A DNA stretch of 64,000 nt from CAVYYW01 sp963772845 (GCA_963772845.1 CAVYYW010000017.1:62001-126000); one strand, 5' to 3'; numbered from the stretch's first letter, positions 1 through 9,098 are shown. Program-made: numbers and translations. The notes: generated from the sequence alone by a model not told the origin.

Positions 1-19
1 TGTTATGATCATTTCCCAT
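1..19 (-). CDS. Possible 5' end of a divergent gene (partial)
   Basis: On the minus strand an ATG at 19-17 opens a frame that stays open for the six codons left in the window. An AAGGAG-like ribosome binding site lies about 10 bases upstream. An alternative ATG at 26-24 hits a stop after five codons, so it is not the start. Too little is present to say anything about the product. Confidence 0.25.
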
Positions 20-268
20 TTCGCATCTTCTCCTTTCTATTCTAAACAGGCTTCTCAAAAAACATATGAAACCGCGAAGGAAAACATGCCAATTTCACAA
101 TTGATTCTATACCTTTTAATCTTCTCAGCTATAATATAAAGATCACAGACTTTTTTAAGCATACAAACTATGCTGCAATTACACCGATAAACACCATTTT
201 CAGTACTTAGGTCTGTGCGGAGAAATTATAATAAAAGTAAAGACTATTTTAGGGCAGGAAGTGAAGAA

Positions 269-1891
269 TTGTTTAAAAGAAATCCTCAGTGGAAACAGGC
301 TCTGTTAAAAATCTCTTTATGCTTTGGAATTCTTATGATTGGAACGGGGCAGCATTTGATTTCTGCAGAAGCTCATGCCAGCCTTATTAAGTCGGACCCT
401 GCTCCTGAAAGCCACCTGATCCGCAGTCCATCTCAGATCACCCTTACCTTCAATGAACGCCTGGAAAAAGAACTCTATTACATAAAGCTTTTTAACACTA
501 AAGGAATAACGATGGTGAAGGAACAAGCTGTAATGTCGAAAGACCAGCATAAGCTTATGTTGAAATTACCTCTTCTTTCACCAGGCATCTATACGGTTAG
601 CTACCATGTTATTTCAGCTGATGGTCATCCGGTTGGTGCTTCTTACCCAATTATTATTGGGGATGTTTCACAAAAGAACAGCGCAGCAAATGTCGTAGAA
701 AAAACGCCCAGCCATGGACATGGCGGCATAAGCTTCCTCCTGATCCATTCCGTTTATTATTTCGCTTTGCTGACTGTAATAGGCTTTCTATTCTGGTTTA
801 ATATATTGAAAAGAAAAGGGATTCGCATGCCTGATGATTTTTCCTTTTGGTTTAATAGTATGACCAGGCTATTTGTGCTCTTGACTGCAGGAATAAATTA
901 CTTGAATCTCTCTCAGGCAATCGGGGATGTCTCGTGGGCTAATTTCGTTATTTTACTTTTTAAAACAACGACTGGGTTAACTGCTATTTGTCTGATCGTT
1001 CTCGCTGTCCTAGCCATGTTTATCCTGCGCAAATGGTTATGGGCTGATAGCCTTTGGATCATTTTTGTCAGCATTTCCGAGGCAGTCAGTGGCCATGCTG
1101 CGGCTTTCTCTCCAGTTCTGTATACTGTTATGCTTGACACCGTCCATGTCCTTACAGCAGGAATCTGGACTGGCGGACTTATTTATATTGCCATCTACAG
1201 GTCCAACGAGAGAGAGCATATATGGCGTTTTATTCCGATATTTTCAAAAGTGGCCTTGATTAGTTTACTGGCTCTCATTCTTACAGGATCTCTATCCGTT
1301 CTTTCTTTTCTTCCAGCTTTGAAGGACTTATTTTTATCTTCCTGGGGTATTTTACTTTTAGTAAAAATCGGGATTGTTATCCTGATTATTCCCGTCGGGG
1401 CATCCCTGCGTCATTTCTTTAAAGAACAGCGTCAGGTATCTTTTTTTAAACTTCATAATATTGATATCGTTTTACTTATAAGTATCCTGCTGATCGTCGG
1501 CGCATTGACCTATTTAAGTCCTCTTCCCGAAAATCAGCCTTTTCATTATGCGGCCAACTCTAGCGGCGTTCGCACGACAATCGATATTCAGCCCAGAAAT
1601 CCGGGCACGAAAAACGTCTTTACTGTTAATTATACTGGATATAAAAAATCGCCCCAAGATGTGAAAATGTTTTTGATTTATCAGGATGATAAACAGCTGT
1701 CTCCAATCGAGATCCCACTAAAAAAAGAAAAAACTGATAGTGTACATCACATATATTCCTATTACGCTTCAGGACTTTTTATCTCTATACCTGGCGAGTA
1801 TAAAGTTCAAGTTAGAACGCTTGATACAAATGACAACGAAACCGTCACTGAAAAAAATATGAATGTGTATCCTTCGTACATTAGAAAATAA
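269..1891 (+). CDS. CopC-CopD fusion copper protein (YcnJ-like)
   Basis: Membrane protein expected to bind and import or handle copper at the cell surface. After a signal-peptide-like hydrophobic stretch ending in AEAHA comes a CopC-type beta-sandwich of about 110 residues with the motifs HASLIKSDPAP and SADGHPVG; the His directly after the signal is a known CopC copper ligand. A CopD-like multi-helix membrane domain follows (about eight segments), then a C-terminal extracytoplasmic beta domain of about 110 residues. The same arrangement is known from B. subtilis YcnJ. I prefer the TTG at 269, preceded by AGGAAGTGA, over the GTG at 215, which has no ribosome binding site. No ycnI or ycnK partner is beside it. 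Family call is firm; copper import as opposed to resistance is inferred. Confidence 0.88.
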   Translation: MFKRNPQWKQALLKISLCFGILMIGTGQHLISAEAHASLIKSDPAPESHLIRSPSQITLTFNERLEKELYYIKLFNTKGITMVKEQAVMSKDQHKLMLKLPLLSPGIYTVSYHVISADGHPVGASYPIIIGDVSQKNSAANVVEKTPSHGHGGISFLLIHSVYYFALLTVIGFLFWFNILKRKGIRMPDDFSFWFNSMTRLFVLLTAGINYLNLSQAIGDVSWANFVILLFKTTTGLTAICLIVLAVLAMFILRKWLWADSLWIIFVSISEAVSGHAAAFSPVLYTVMLDTVHVLTAGIWTGGLIYIAIYRSNEREHIWRFIPIFSKVALISLLALILTGSLSVLSFLPALKDLFLSSWGILLLVKIGIVILIIPVGASLRHFFKEQRQVSFFKLHNIDIVLLISILLIVGALTYLSPLPENQPFHYAANSSGVRTTIDIQPRNPGTKNVFTVNYTGYKKSPQDVKMFLIYQDDKQLSPIEIPLKKEKTDSVHHIYSYYASGLFISIPGEYKVQVRTLDTNDNETVTEKNMNVYPSYIRK

Positions 1892-1977
1892 AAAAAATTA
1901 ACGAGATATGTTTATTTCATGAAATCTGTGGAATAAGTAAACAGAACATAAAAATTGGCACAAAGGATGTGATCAGT

Positions 1978-2157
1978 ATGTTTTTAGGAATTATTGGTAT
2001 TATTTTAGCCATAATCGGTTTTTTCTGGTTACCATTGTGGATGGGAATCATTGCAATTATTCTTGGTATCATCGCAATCGCCACTCATGGCAAGACCACT
2101 GGCTGGATAGCAGTCATTTTAGGAATAATCGCTTTAATTGTGTCCTTTACGATGTGA
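1978..2157 (+). CDS. Small two/three-helix membrane protein, DUF4190-like
   Basis: A 59-residue, almost wholly hydrophobic protein with repeated G-I-I-x-I-I-L-G-I-I patterns forming two or three membrane segments around a short polar turn (HGKTTG). This composition is typical of small DUF4190/DUF4064-like membrane proteins in Firmicutes; the function is unknown. The ATG at 1978 is chosen because AAAGGATGTGAT lies just before it; the in-frame GTG at 1969 overlaps that site. It forms its own unit, closed by a terminator directly downstream. Confidence 0.7.
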   Translation: MFLGIIGIILAIIGFFWLPLWMGIIAIILGIIAIATHGKTTGWIAVILGIIALIVSFTM

Positions 2158-2178
2158 CAGCATAACGATGCACTCAAA

Positions 2179-2210
2179 CTTCTTTACCTCATAGGGGTAA
2201 AGAAGTTTTT
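2179..2210 (+). terminator. Rho-independent terminator after the small membrane protein
   Basis: CTTCTTTACC and GGTAAAGAAG pair as a 10-bp stem around a 6-7-base loop and are followed by five T residues on the plus strand. Confidence 0.85.
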
Positions 2211-2230
2211 AGTTTCAGGCACATTATAAT

Positions 2231-2255
2231 GTTTTATTCATGTTTAATAAGGAAT
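2231..2255 (+). promoter_or_regulatory. Candidate sigma-B promoter
   Basis: GTTTTA, a 13-base gap, then AGGAAT resembles the general-stress sigma-B consensus (GTTTAA, 12-15, GGGTAT) with one mismatch in each box. It lies 39 bases before a gene whose B. subtilis relative ydaG belongs to the sigma-B regulon, which supports the guess. Confidence 0.4.
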
Positions 2256-2293
2256 ACTAACTACAGATGAACTGAAATTAGAGGAGGATCACT

Positions 2294-2716
2294 ATGGAAC
2301 AAAAGGAATTAAAGAAAAAAATCACTGAAATTATTAATAAACACAAAGTAGGCACACTCGCCACTGTATCAAACAATAAACCTTTTACCCGTTATATGAC
2401 TTTTTTCAATAAAGATTTAACCTTGTATACGGCTACAAGCAGTGACACTCATAAAATTGATGATATTGAAGAGAACTCAAATGTTCATATCCTTCTTGGC
2501 TACGAAGGTGAGGGATTCGGCGATACTTTTGTTGAGGTTGAAGGAAAGGCCTCCATTGAAGATGGTTCGGAAATTAAAAATAAATTATGGTCAACCCTAT
2601 TTAAAGTTGTCTTCAGCGGTCCGAATGACCCTAAGTATGTCGTGCTTAAAATTGTTCCCACTCAGATTCGTTTGATGAATAAAAAAGGTCACCCGCCGGA
2701 AACGCTAGAATTATAA
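2294..2716 (+). CDS. Pyridoxamine 5'-phosphate oxidase-like protein, general stress protein 26 family
   Basis: A 140-residue split-barrel flavin-binding protein of the PPOX superfamily, closest by sequence feel to B. subtilis YdaG (general stress protein 26). The hallmark N-terminal part VGTLATVSNNKPFTRYM and the central LYTATSSDTHKIDDIEEN strand-helix-strand are clear. Members bind FMN, haem or F420 analogues; the substrate is unknown. Strong ribosome binding site AGGAGGATCACT before the ATG. It stands alone with a candidate stress promoter upstream. Confidence 0.85.
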   Translation: MEQKELKKKITEIINKHKVGTLATVSNNKPFTRYMTFFNKDLTLYTATSSDTHKIDDIEENSNVHILLGYEGEGFGDTFVEVEGKASIEDGSEIKNKLWSTLFKVVFSGPNDPKYVVLKIVPTQIRLMNKKGHPPETLEL

Positions 2717-3077
2717 CCCCCTCTGGCTTATCAAGTAGCATAGGCTGAACATTGCTCATATTCTAATTACACAATTATATTGGCATAACCACCCCCAACC
2801 AATAAGATAAGATTTCAATTGGAAAAGGCTAAAGGCGGTCTGACAATGGTCATTTTCATTCGTTAAATTGATTTGACATTCGTTCCGGTAATTTGTACTT
2901 ATTTACAATAAAAGTATTATAAAACAACGAAAAAAGGCATATCAATTACCATACTAATTGATATGCCTTTTCACTTGTTATTTTAGGTATACCTTCATCG
3001 AAAGTGAACGACTTAATCTACTACACCGGGAGGACTTTTTCATTTGCCTCATCAGAATTCCAAATGAGTCTCCGTTT
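2717..3077. other. Intergenic region with bidirectional terminator
   Basis: No convincing coding region; short frames here lack ribosome binding sites. The only clear element is an inverted repeat at 2931-2971 (listed separately). The rest is AT-rich and featureless. Confidence 0.6.
2931..2971. terminator. Bidirectional intrinsic terminator
   Basis: GGCATATCAATTA and TAATTGATATGCC form a 13-bp stem with a six-base loop. It is flanked by an A run on one side and TTTT on the other, so it can end transcription from both the PPOX gene (plus) and the holin gene (minus). Confidence 0.88.
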
Positions 3078-3338
3078 TTACTTTGTACGCCCTGTTTTCT
3101 GATTAAATGCCATTTCATAAAAGCCGGTCGAGGAAAGTCCGGCCAGGCCACCGCCCCATGCACGAGTAAGCCAGTCCAGATCAGTTAATGGAATAGCTGC
3201 TAAACCAAGTAAAAGTCCCACAACAAGTGCACAGATCGGGACAAGTCTTTTTGGCATGGAAATTGAACGTTTTATTACCTGTGTAACTGCCGTAATGATT
3301 GGCAGCAGGAGAGTTGCCAAGGATAAAATCTGCTCCAC
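3078..3338 (-). CDS. Phage-type holin
   Basis: 86-residue protein with two hydrophobic helices joined by a short basic turn (KRSISMPKR) and a charged C-terminus (NQKTGRTK), the layout of the Phage_holin_5_2 group. The strings ITAVTQVIK and LTRAWGGGLAGLSSTGFYEMA are characteristic of that family. Holins open the membrane so that an endolysin reaches the wall. The gene sits 13 bases downstream of an endolysin gene on the same strand, forming a lysis cassette, but no other phage genes are nearby. Confidence 0.85.
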   Translation of the reverse strand: MEQILSLATLLLPIITAVTQVIKRSISMPKRLVPICALVVGLLLGLAAIPLTDLDWLTRAWGGGLAGLSSTGFYEMAFNQKTGRTK

Positions 3339-3351
3339 TACTCCACCGTCC

Positions 3352-4257
3352 TCAATGCAGTCTCAGCCTTTGTCCTTCATAAATCAGATTCCGATTCTTA
3401 ATGCCGTTAAGCTTAGAAAGGCTTTCGATAGAAACCCTTGTTTTCTCAGCTATTCCTGAGAGCGTCTCTCCTGATTTCACTATATAATAATCAGGCTTGT
3501 TTTGGTTTTTTATAGGTATTTCTATGATATTACCAGGCAAAATATGATCAGGGTTTTCGACTTGGTTCAACGTTATCAGTTCTTCAAGCGAACATTGAAA
3601 CCGCTGGGCAATGCCAGAAAGCGTATCACCTATTTGAATTTTATAATGTGATGCGGAATCTAGTCGGTTCTGCATTTCATTAAAGTCCACATGCCCGTTA
3701 ATCCCTTTCAGTTTCCCATCAGAACGGTATTGCCAAATCATCCAATTAGCCCATCCTTCAACGGACCTCGGATTCTTTGTATTATAGTGGGCAATCCACA
3801 AAGGGTATTTACCAAGACTTGACTTGAGATAGCGCGTGATAAATGCAGGGTTGCTGTATAAGAGCGGCTTCTTTCCAGCTTTTTTTTCGACCCTCCCTAA
3901 AAAAGCTTCTGCGGCATTTGTACACAACTGCTTACTCATACTGTCATTTTCCTCAAGGTCCAGGGCGAGCGGCAGATCAAATGCCTTTCCCTTCGTATGA
4001 TCAATGAAGAATTCTGCTTCCTCCACAGCACTTTTAGAATCCGTAAAACGCGCAAAATGATAAACCCCGACAAGAAGGCCAGCTTTTTTCGCACCTTCAT
4101 AATATTTCTCAAACATCGGGTCCTTGAATGTTTTTCCTTCTGTTGCTTTAATAAATACAAAGTCAATGCCCTGTTCTTGTACCGCTTGCCAATCAATGTT
4201 CCCATTCCAATGCGAAACATCTATTCCCTTCCAATTCTCACTAGAATGTCCCTTCAT
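3352..4257 (-). CDS. GH25 lysozyme-type endolysin with two LysM domains
   Basis: 301-residue muramidase. Residues about 10-195 are a GH25 catalytic domain: GIDVSHWNG near the N-terminus and ALDLEEND in the middle carry the conserved catalytic Asp and Glu, and WMIWQYRSDG is the family's late motif. Two LysM repeats follow (YKIQIGDTLSGIAQRF and YYIVKSGETLSGIAEK) that bind peptidoglycan. There is no signal peptide, which fits a cytoplasmic endolysin released by the adjacent holin. Good ribosome binding site AAGGAGGAGATTATA. It may be domesticated: no capsid, tail or integrase genes accompany it. Confidence 0.92.
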   Translation of the reverse strand: MKGHSSENWKGIDVSHWNGNIDWQAVQEQGIDFVFIKATEGKTFKDPMFEKYYEGAKKAGLLVGVYHFARFTDSKSAVEEAEFFIDHTKGKAFDLPLALDLEENDSMSKQLCTNAAEAFLGRVEKKAGKKPLLYSNPAFITRYLKSSLGKYPLWIAHYNTKNPRSVEGWANWMIWQYRSDGKLKGINGHVDFNEMQNRLDSASHYKIQIGDTLSGIAQRFQCSLEELITLNQVENPDHILPGNIIEIPIKNQNKPDYYIVKSGETLSGIAEKTRVSIESLSKLNGIKNRNLIYEGQRLRLH

Positions 4258-4312
4258 TATAATCTCCTCCTTCCTATTCCATTAAGTCGTATTCAGAAGG
4301 AATTTACGGTGA

Positions 4313-4351
4313 AAAAGACCTCACACCTGGTTGCCAGGTATGAGGTCTTTC
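4313..4351. terminator. Bidirectional intrinsic terminator
   Basis: AAAGACCTCA and TGAGGTCTTT plus the inner ACCTGG/CCAGGT pair as a long stem around TTG. A and T runs flank it. It lies between the oxidoreductase stop and the endolysin start, so it serves the oxidoreductase gene. Confidence 0.85.
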
Positions 4352-4353
4352 TA

Positions 4354-5337
4354 TTATCTTTCTGAGTCAAACAAGATCCCGCTCTCAATCCTTGCCTTCT
4401 CAAGGACAGACAGCACGTCATAGCTAACTTGTTTCAGCATGCTATATTCTTTTTGATTGTTTTCATTAATGATGTGCACAAAAGCATCAATTTCATAAAC
4501 CATGTTATTAACGCTTTCCTCTTCATCCAATTCTTCAGTCTGGTCCGTAATGCGGTCATAAAACTTCAGGGAATCAATCGTTGAAACCTTATCAATAAGC
4601 AGTGTTCCCGCTTCCCCGTGGATTTCACTTGGTGCCTGAGAAGGCGCAATTTTAGAGCACATAATCGTACAAATAAATCCTTCATATTCCAAAATAAGAG
4701 TGCCGCTGCCGTCTACACCGCTCTTTAACATAACTGGATGATAGACAGCGCTCTTTGGCTGACCGAATAATAAGATAGCCATATAAAGTGGGTAGACTCC
4801 TAAATCCATTAAAGCGCCGCCCGCAAATTCTGATGAAAAGATATTCGGCAGTTCTCCATCTAGAAAACGGTCATATCTGGAAGAGTACTGGATTGTGGTA
4901 AGGTTAGCACTTCTTAATGTCCCCGCTTTATATAAATTATCCTTCAGATGTTTAAAATTAGGTGAGTGGATCGTACGCATCGCTTCAAACAGATAAACGC
5001 CGTTTTCCTCAGCAGTCTTGTATGCTGCTTTCCACTCTTCAAGCGTGGTAAACATAGGTTTTTCACAAATCACGTGCTTCTGATGCTCCAAAAATTGAAG
5101 CGACTGTTCAAAATGCATGGAATTTGGCGAGGCAATGTATACCACATCAATATCAGGATCCTCAGCCAATTCTTCAAAATTATCATAAATTTTTGGAGCG
5201 CCGTGCTTCTCAGCAAATTTTTTTGCCTGCTCCTTTGTTCTAGAGTATACGGCTTCTAGAGTCATTTTACCGCTATCTTTTGAAGCTTCTATAAATTGAT
5301 CCGTAATCCGGCTAGTACCAATCGTTGCAAATTTCAT
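4354..5337 (-). CDS. Gfo/Idh/MocA family NAD(P)-dependent oxidoreductase (YulF-like)
   Basis: 327-residue dehydrogenase expected to oxidise or reduce a sugar or inositol derivative with NAD(P). The N-terminal Rossmann domain begins MKFATIGTSRITDQF (a G-T-S variant of the usual GxGxxG) and the family motif CEKPMF follows at about residue 92. The GGALMDLGVYPLY stretch at about 173 is the conserved substrate-side motif in this family. It resembles B. subtilis YulF. Single-gene transcription unit; the actual substrate cannot be read from sequence. Confidence 0.87.
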   Translation of the reverse strand: MKFATIGTSRITDQFIEASKDSGKMTLEAVYSRTKEQAKKFAEKHGAPKIYDNFEELAEDPDIDVVYIASPNSMHFEQSLQFLEHQKHVICEKPMFTTLEEWKAAYKTAEENGVYLFEAMRTIHSPNFKHLKDNLYKAGTLRSANLTTIQYSSRYDRFLDGELPNIFSSEFAGGALMDLGVYPLYMAILLFGQPKSAVYHPVMLKSGVDGSGTLILEYEGFICTIMCSKIAPSQAPSEIHGEAGTLLIDKVSTIDSLKFYDRITDQTEELDEEESVNNMVYEIDAFVHIINENNQKEYSMLKQVSYDVLSVLEKARIESGILFDSER

Positions 5338-5494
5338 TCAATGTCACGCCCTTCAGATTTAATTTTACAGATCTGGAATCCACTAAGAGAGCATTACTGA
5401 TCCCCAAGTCTCATATTCAATAAAAACAATTGACAGACCCGGCATCAGCCTGGCCTGTCATCTCAGAACGCCTTAATACTGAAGAAATCAGCTG

Positions 5495-6421
5495 TTAAAG
5501 CGTCTGATCCCCAAATGGTTTAAGAAAAGCTTTTGGAACCGGTGATTCAAACCGGGACATTTTTTCTTTTATCGGATGCTTAAATGCCAGAACTTGTGCA
5601 TGAAGTCCAAGACGGCCAATCGTTACATTACCTGAAGCGCCATACTTTTTGTCGCCGACAATCGGATGGCCAAGTTCTTGCATGTGCACTCTAATCTGAT
5701 TTTTTCTTCCTGTCTCGAGATTAACTTTCAAAAGCGACATTTTTGAGTTCTTTTTTAATACCTCATAGTTCGTAACAGCTTTTTGTCCGCCATTCGGTTC
5801 AGGACTGGAGTACACCAGTAAGGTTGACGTTTCGTTCAGCCACGATGTAATTGTGCCCTTCCTTTGCTCCACTGCCCCTTCAACAAGAGCAATGTAAGTT
5901 CTGTCTCTGACGGTTCTTTTCCAGTTCTCCTGAAGCATGCGCTGGACCTGTGCGCTCTTGGCAAACATCATGACGCCAGAGGTATCTCGGTCGAGACGAT
6001 GCACAATAAATATCCGGTTTCCTTTATCCTGCCGTTTAACATGATCCATTAACTGGCGGTAAGCTGTCAGCTGCTTTTCGTGCTCAGAAGCCATGCTTAA
6101 TAAACCTGCTTCTTTTTCAATTATGATCAGGTCATCGTCTTCAAATATTATAGAAAGTCCGACCATACGCGTTCCGCCTGAGGAGGTGCCAAAACTAACA
6201 ACGACAGCATCATTCGGTTCCAGAATATAATTATGCTTGGTCACGACATGCCCATTTACTGAAACCTGTCCTCTGCTCAATATGCTCTTAACAGAATTTC
6301 TGCTTCGGTTTGCCATCTGTTGAAGCAAGTATACAAGCAGTTCTTCCTGTATCTCGACTGTCCATTCCTTTTTACTTGCCTCTTGCTTTTTCTTAAACGG
6401 TTGTTTTTTCTTCACGGTCAT
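5495..6421 (-). CDS. RluA-family pseudouridine synthase (YhcT-like)
   Basis: 308-residue RNA-modifying enzyme converting uridine to pseudouridine in rRNA or tRNA. An S4-like RNA-binding segment (SVKSILSRGQVSVNG, about residues 40-60) precedes the catalytic domain with HRLDRDTSGVMMFAK, whose Asp is the nucleophile. NQIRVHMQELGHPIVGDKKY is the second family signature. The N-terminus is a lysine-rich tail. It is most like B. subtilis YhcT; which RNA site it modifies is unknown. Confidence 0.9.
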   Translation of the reverse strand: MTVKKKQPFKKKQEASKKEWTVEIQEELLVYLLQQMANRSRNSVKSILSRGQVSVNGHVVTKHNYILEPNDAVVVSFGTSSGGTRMVGLSIIFEDDDLIIIEKEAGLLSMASEHEKQLTAYRQLMDHVKRQDKGNRIFIVHRLDRDTSGVMMFAKSAQVQRMLQENWKRTVRDRTYIALVEGAVEQRKGTITSWLNETSTLLVYSSPEPNGGQKAVTNYEVLKKNSKMSLLKVNLETGRKNQIRVHMQELGHPIVGDKKYGASGNVTIGRLGLHAQVLAFKHPIKEKMSRFESPVPKAFLKPFGDQTL

Positions 6422-6535
6422 CCTCCAATAATTTCGGTGCCCGGTCTCGTTGGCACCCTGCTTAATCCTTATTCATCTTGTTTATATCTTCTGCTATTAT
6501 ACCACCATTAACAGGTTAATTAATCTTATGGATGT

Positions 6536-6760
6536 TTATCCCTCAGTTTTTTCATTAAAAAAGGCTTGCAGTTTTGCAGCTTCCGCCTCTGAAAGCGTGA
6601 CACCTTTACCCATCTTTTCGTGCCCAGGTGCCCAGTCTCTGATATCATATTTCGGCTCTCTTCCATTCCAGCTTACAAGGTTTAATTCTTTTGTCCAGCC
6701 CTTTGAAGATTCCGATAGCACTGCAAGAGCTTCAACGATCTCATAGTTTAATTCAGCCAT
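6536..6760 (-). CDS. PC4/YdbC-type single-stranded DNA-binding protein
   Basis: About 74 residues of the bacterial PC4-like fold. The signature run LSESSKGWTKELNLVSWNG followed by EPKYDIRDWAPGHEKMGKG is nearly invariant in the family. The Lactococcus relative YdbC binds ssDNA and ssRNA as a dimer. The start at 6760 is preferred because GGAGGAAGTTAAA precedes that ATG; the upstream ATG at 6775 touches the helicase stop codon. It is translated just after the XPD-type helicase, suggesting a joint role in DNA processing. Confidence 0.87.
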   Translation of the reverse strand: MAELNYEIVEALAVLSESSKGWTKELNLVSWNGREPKYDIRDWAPGHEKMGKGVTLSEAEAAKLQAFFNEKTEG

Positions 6761-6775
6761 TTTAACTTCCTCCAT

Positions 6776-9070
6776 TCATGTGATCACTTGATAATGCTGC
6801 CATTCATAAGGAATGAGCCGCTGATATTTTCTAGTAAGGTACCGATCATCGATCAGCATAATAATTCCTTCGTCTGTCTCCGAGCGGATAAGGCGTCCAC
6901 CAGCCTGAAGCACTTTATTCATTCCGGGGAAGACATAAGCATAATCAAACCCCGATTTCCCCTGACGATCATAATACGACTTAATGACATCGCGTTCCCC
7001 GCCAATCTGAGGAAGACCGACACCAACGATCACCACTCCATTTAAACGGTTGCCCCTCAAATCAATTCCTTCAGAGAAAATTCCGCCCAATACAGCAAAG
7101 CCGGCAAGCTGCTCCTCAGAGTCCTTTTTAAATGCCTTTAGGAAATCTTCCCTGCCCGATTCAGTCATCGCCCGGTCCTGCACCAGCACTGGAACACGAT
7201 CATCAAGTTCGATAAAACAGTCATAAACCATTTGCATATAGGCGTATGAGGGAAAGAAAAACAGATACTGACCCGGACGTTTTTTGATTACCCTGTAAAT
7301 AGCTTCAGCAATGGGTAGCTTTGTCTTCTCCCTGTCACGGTATTTCGTCGACAAAGGCACGATCTGGATTTCAGTGCGATCTCTGTCAAAAGGAGAAGGC
7401 AGCTGAAGTGTATAGTCTTCTTCAGTCATCCCAAGCATCTCCTGATAATAAGAAAAAGGCTGTAAGGTAGCAGAGAAGTAAACCACTGACCGGTATCTTT
7501 TTCCGGTCTGCTGTAAAAGCGAAGACGGATCCAAGCAATAAAGCCTCCATCTCACTTCACTTTTATACATTTCAAGATACGTGACATAGTGGTTGTCGTA
7601 AAGCTTCGCAATGCGAATCGCATGCTGGGAGGCAAAGTAAGCTTCTCTTAACAATGAGTCAGAATCGCTTCCCGGCACCTGATCCAGAAGCACCTTTTCA
7701 GCCGCTTCAATAAACAGATCAAGCTTTTCTATTAACTCACTGTCCAGCTCCTTTACGACTGAAAAGCCCGCCCCTCCACAAGATTTTTTTAATTCAAGGA
7801 GATGATCATTTATTGCTTTAGCTTTAGCGGATAGATCCGGTTCATGTTGTTTGTATTCCCTTTTGATGGTGAGAAAAGCAGATTTCAGAAGCTCTGACGA
7901 AAACATCGTTCTGCCCCGGTCCACCAGATTATGTGCTTCATCAACTAACACAATGGTTCGCTTCTTTTCTTCCTCAAAGAAACGTTTCAATGAAACCCTC
8001 GGATCAAATAAGTAATTATAATCGCAAATCACTGCATCCGCAGCATAAGCCGCATCAAGTGAAAATTCAAATGGACAAAGTCTGTGCTTACGTGCATAGC
8101 GCACAATAACAGCACGGTCCATCAGCGTTTCATTGGAGAGCATGTCCAGTATTCCTTCATTTAGTCGATCATAATATCCCTCAGCAAAAGGACAATAATC
8201 AGGCTGACAAATGGTTTCTTCCTGGAAGCAGATTTTATCTTTAGCTGTAAGTGTAACGACATTTAATACCAGCCCTTGGCTTTGCATTAAAGAAAAAGCT
8301 TCTTCAGCCGCTTCACGTGTTATTGTCTTTGCCGTTACATAAAAAAGTTTATTTGCAATGCCTTTTCCCATTGCCTTTACTGCTGGAAAGACAGTGGAAA
8401 TCGTTTTACCAATGCCTGTTGGGGCACTCGCAAACAAGTTCGCCCCTTCTTCAATCGTTTTGTAGACCGAACCTGCGAGCCTTCGCTGCCCCTCACGATA
8501 GTTCGCAAAGGGAAAAGCAAGCGAATCACTGCTTTCCGTTTTATGCTTTTCATGCTCAATCTGGTATTGAGCAAACCGCCTGTATCCTTCAAGCATTTCA
8601 TTCAGAAAAATGGTCAGCTCTTTATAAGCGAACGTTTGCTGAAATCGTTTCGCTTCCCCAGACTCCGCTTGCACGTATGTAAGCTGCACATGAATAGACT
8701 CGAGATGATGTTCTTTTGCGTAAATATACGCATATATCTTTGCCTGGCCCCAGTGAACCGGATACTGATCAGCAGTCAACTCGTCAATATGACGGCGTGT
8801 TGATTTAATTTCATCAACCATGACATTGTCCTCTGTTTTCAGCAAACCATCGCATCGTCCTTCTATGGAGAAGTGAATTCCTTTATAGTCCGTCTTAAGT
8901 ATCAAGGGGACTTCCCGCTCATCTTCTTCCTTATAATGACTTTGGATCTGTTGATGGATCTTAGTCCCTTCAATCATTGACTTGGCCGAACGAAATCTCG
9001 AATCAATATCACCGCTTCGATAAACATACTCAACCAGCCGTCTTACCGAAATTCGAATCTCCTCATTCAT
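6776..9070 (-). CDS. XPD/DinG-like Fe-S helicase with N-terminal nuclease-like domain
   Basis: 764-residue superfamily 2 helicase. Walker A is SAPTGIGKT near residue 213 and Walker B/DEAH is VDEAH near 384. Cysteines before and after the EGYYDRLNEG segment (KICFQEETICQPDYCPF and RLCPFEF) match the iron-sulphur cluster of XPD/DinG enzymes. Motif VI appears as QAGGRLIRS near the C-terminus. The first 190 residues are not helicase: they contain EGRCDGLL followed by VMVDEIKSTRR and a late QAKIYAYIY, the pattern of a PD-(D/E)XK (Cas4/RecB-type) nuclease. A role in repair of structured or damaged DNA is inferred. It is paired with a PC4-like ssDNA-binding protein downstream. Confidence 0.87.
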   Translation of the reverse strand: MNEEIRISVRRLVEYVYRSGDIDSRFRSAKSMIEGTKIHQQIQSHYKEEDEREVPLILKTDYKGIHFSIEGRCDGLLKTEDNVMVDEIKSTRRHIDELTADQYPVHWGQAKIYAYIYAKEHHLESIHVQLTYVQAESGEAKRFQQTFAYKELTIFLNEMLEGYRRFAQYQIEHEKHKTESSDSLAFPFANYREGQRRLAGSVYKTIEEGANLFASAPTGIGKTISTVFPAVKAMGKGIANKLFYVTAKTITREAAEEAFSLMQSQGLVLNVVTLTAKDKICFQEETICQPDYCPFAEGYYDRLNEGILDMLSNETLMDRAVIVRYARKHRLCPFEFSLDAAYAADAVICDYNYLFDPRVSLKRFFEEEKKRTIVLVDEAHNLVDRGRTMFSSELLKSAFLTIKREYKQHEPDLSAKAKAINDHLLELKKSCGGAGFSVVKELDSELIEKLDLFIEAAEKVLLDQVPGSDSDSLLREAYFASQHAIRIAKLYDNHYVTYLEMYKSEVRWRLYCLDPSSLLQQTGKRYRSVVYFSATLQPFSYYQEMLGMTEEDYTLQLPSPFDRDRTEIQIVPLSTKYRDREKTKLPIAEAIYRVIKKRPGQYLFFFPSYAYMQMVYDCFIELDDRVPVLVQDRAMTESGREDFLKAFKKDSEEQLAGFAVLGGIFSEGIDLRGNRLNGVVIVGVGLPQIGGERDVIKSYYDRQGKSGFDYAYVFPGMNKVLQAGGRLIRSETDEGIIMLIDDRYLTRKYQRLIPYEWQHYQVIT

Positions 9071-9098
9071 ACGATCACCCGTTCTGTTTGGTGATTAC

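Noticed and set aside
3338..3352. Larger prophage around the lysis genes
   Set aside because: No structural, replication or integration genes lie within reach on either side; neighbours are ordinary metabolic genes with their own terminators.
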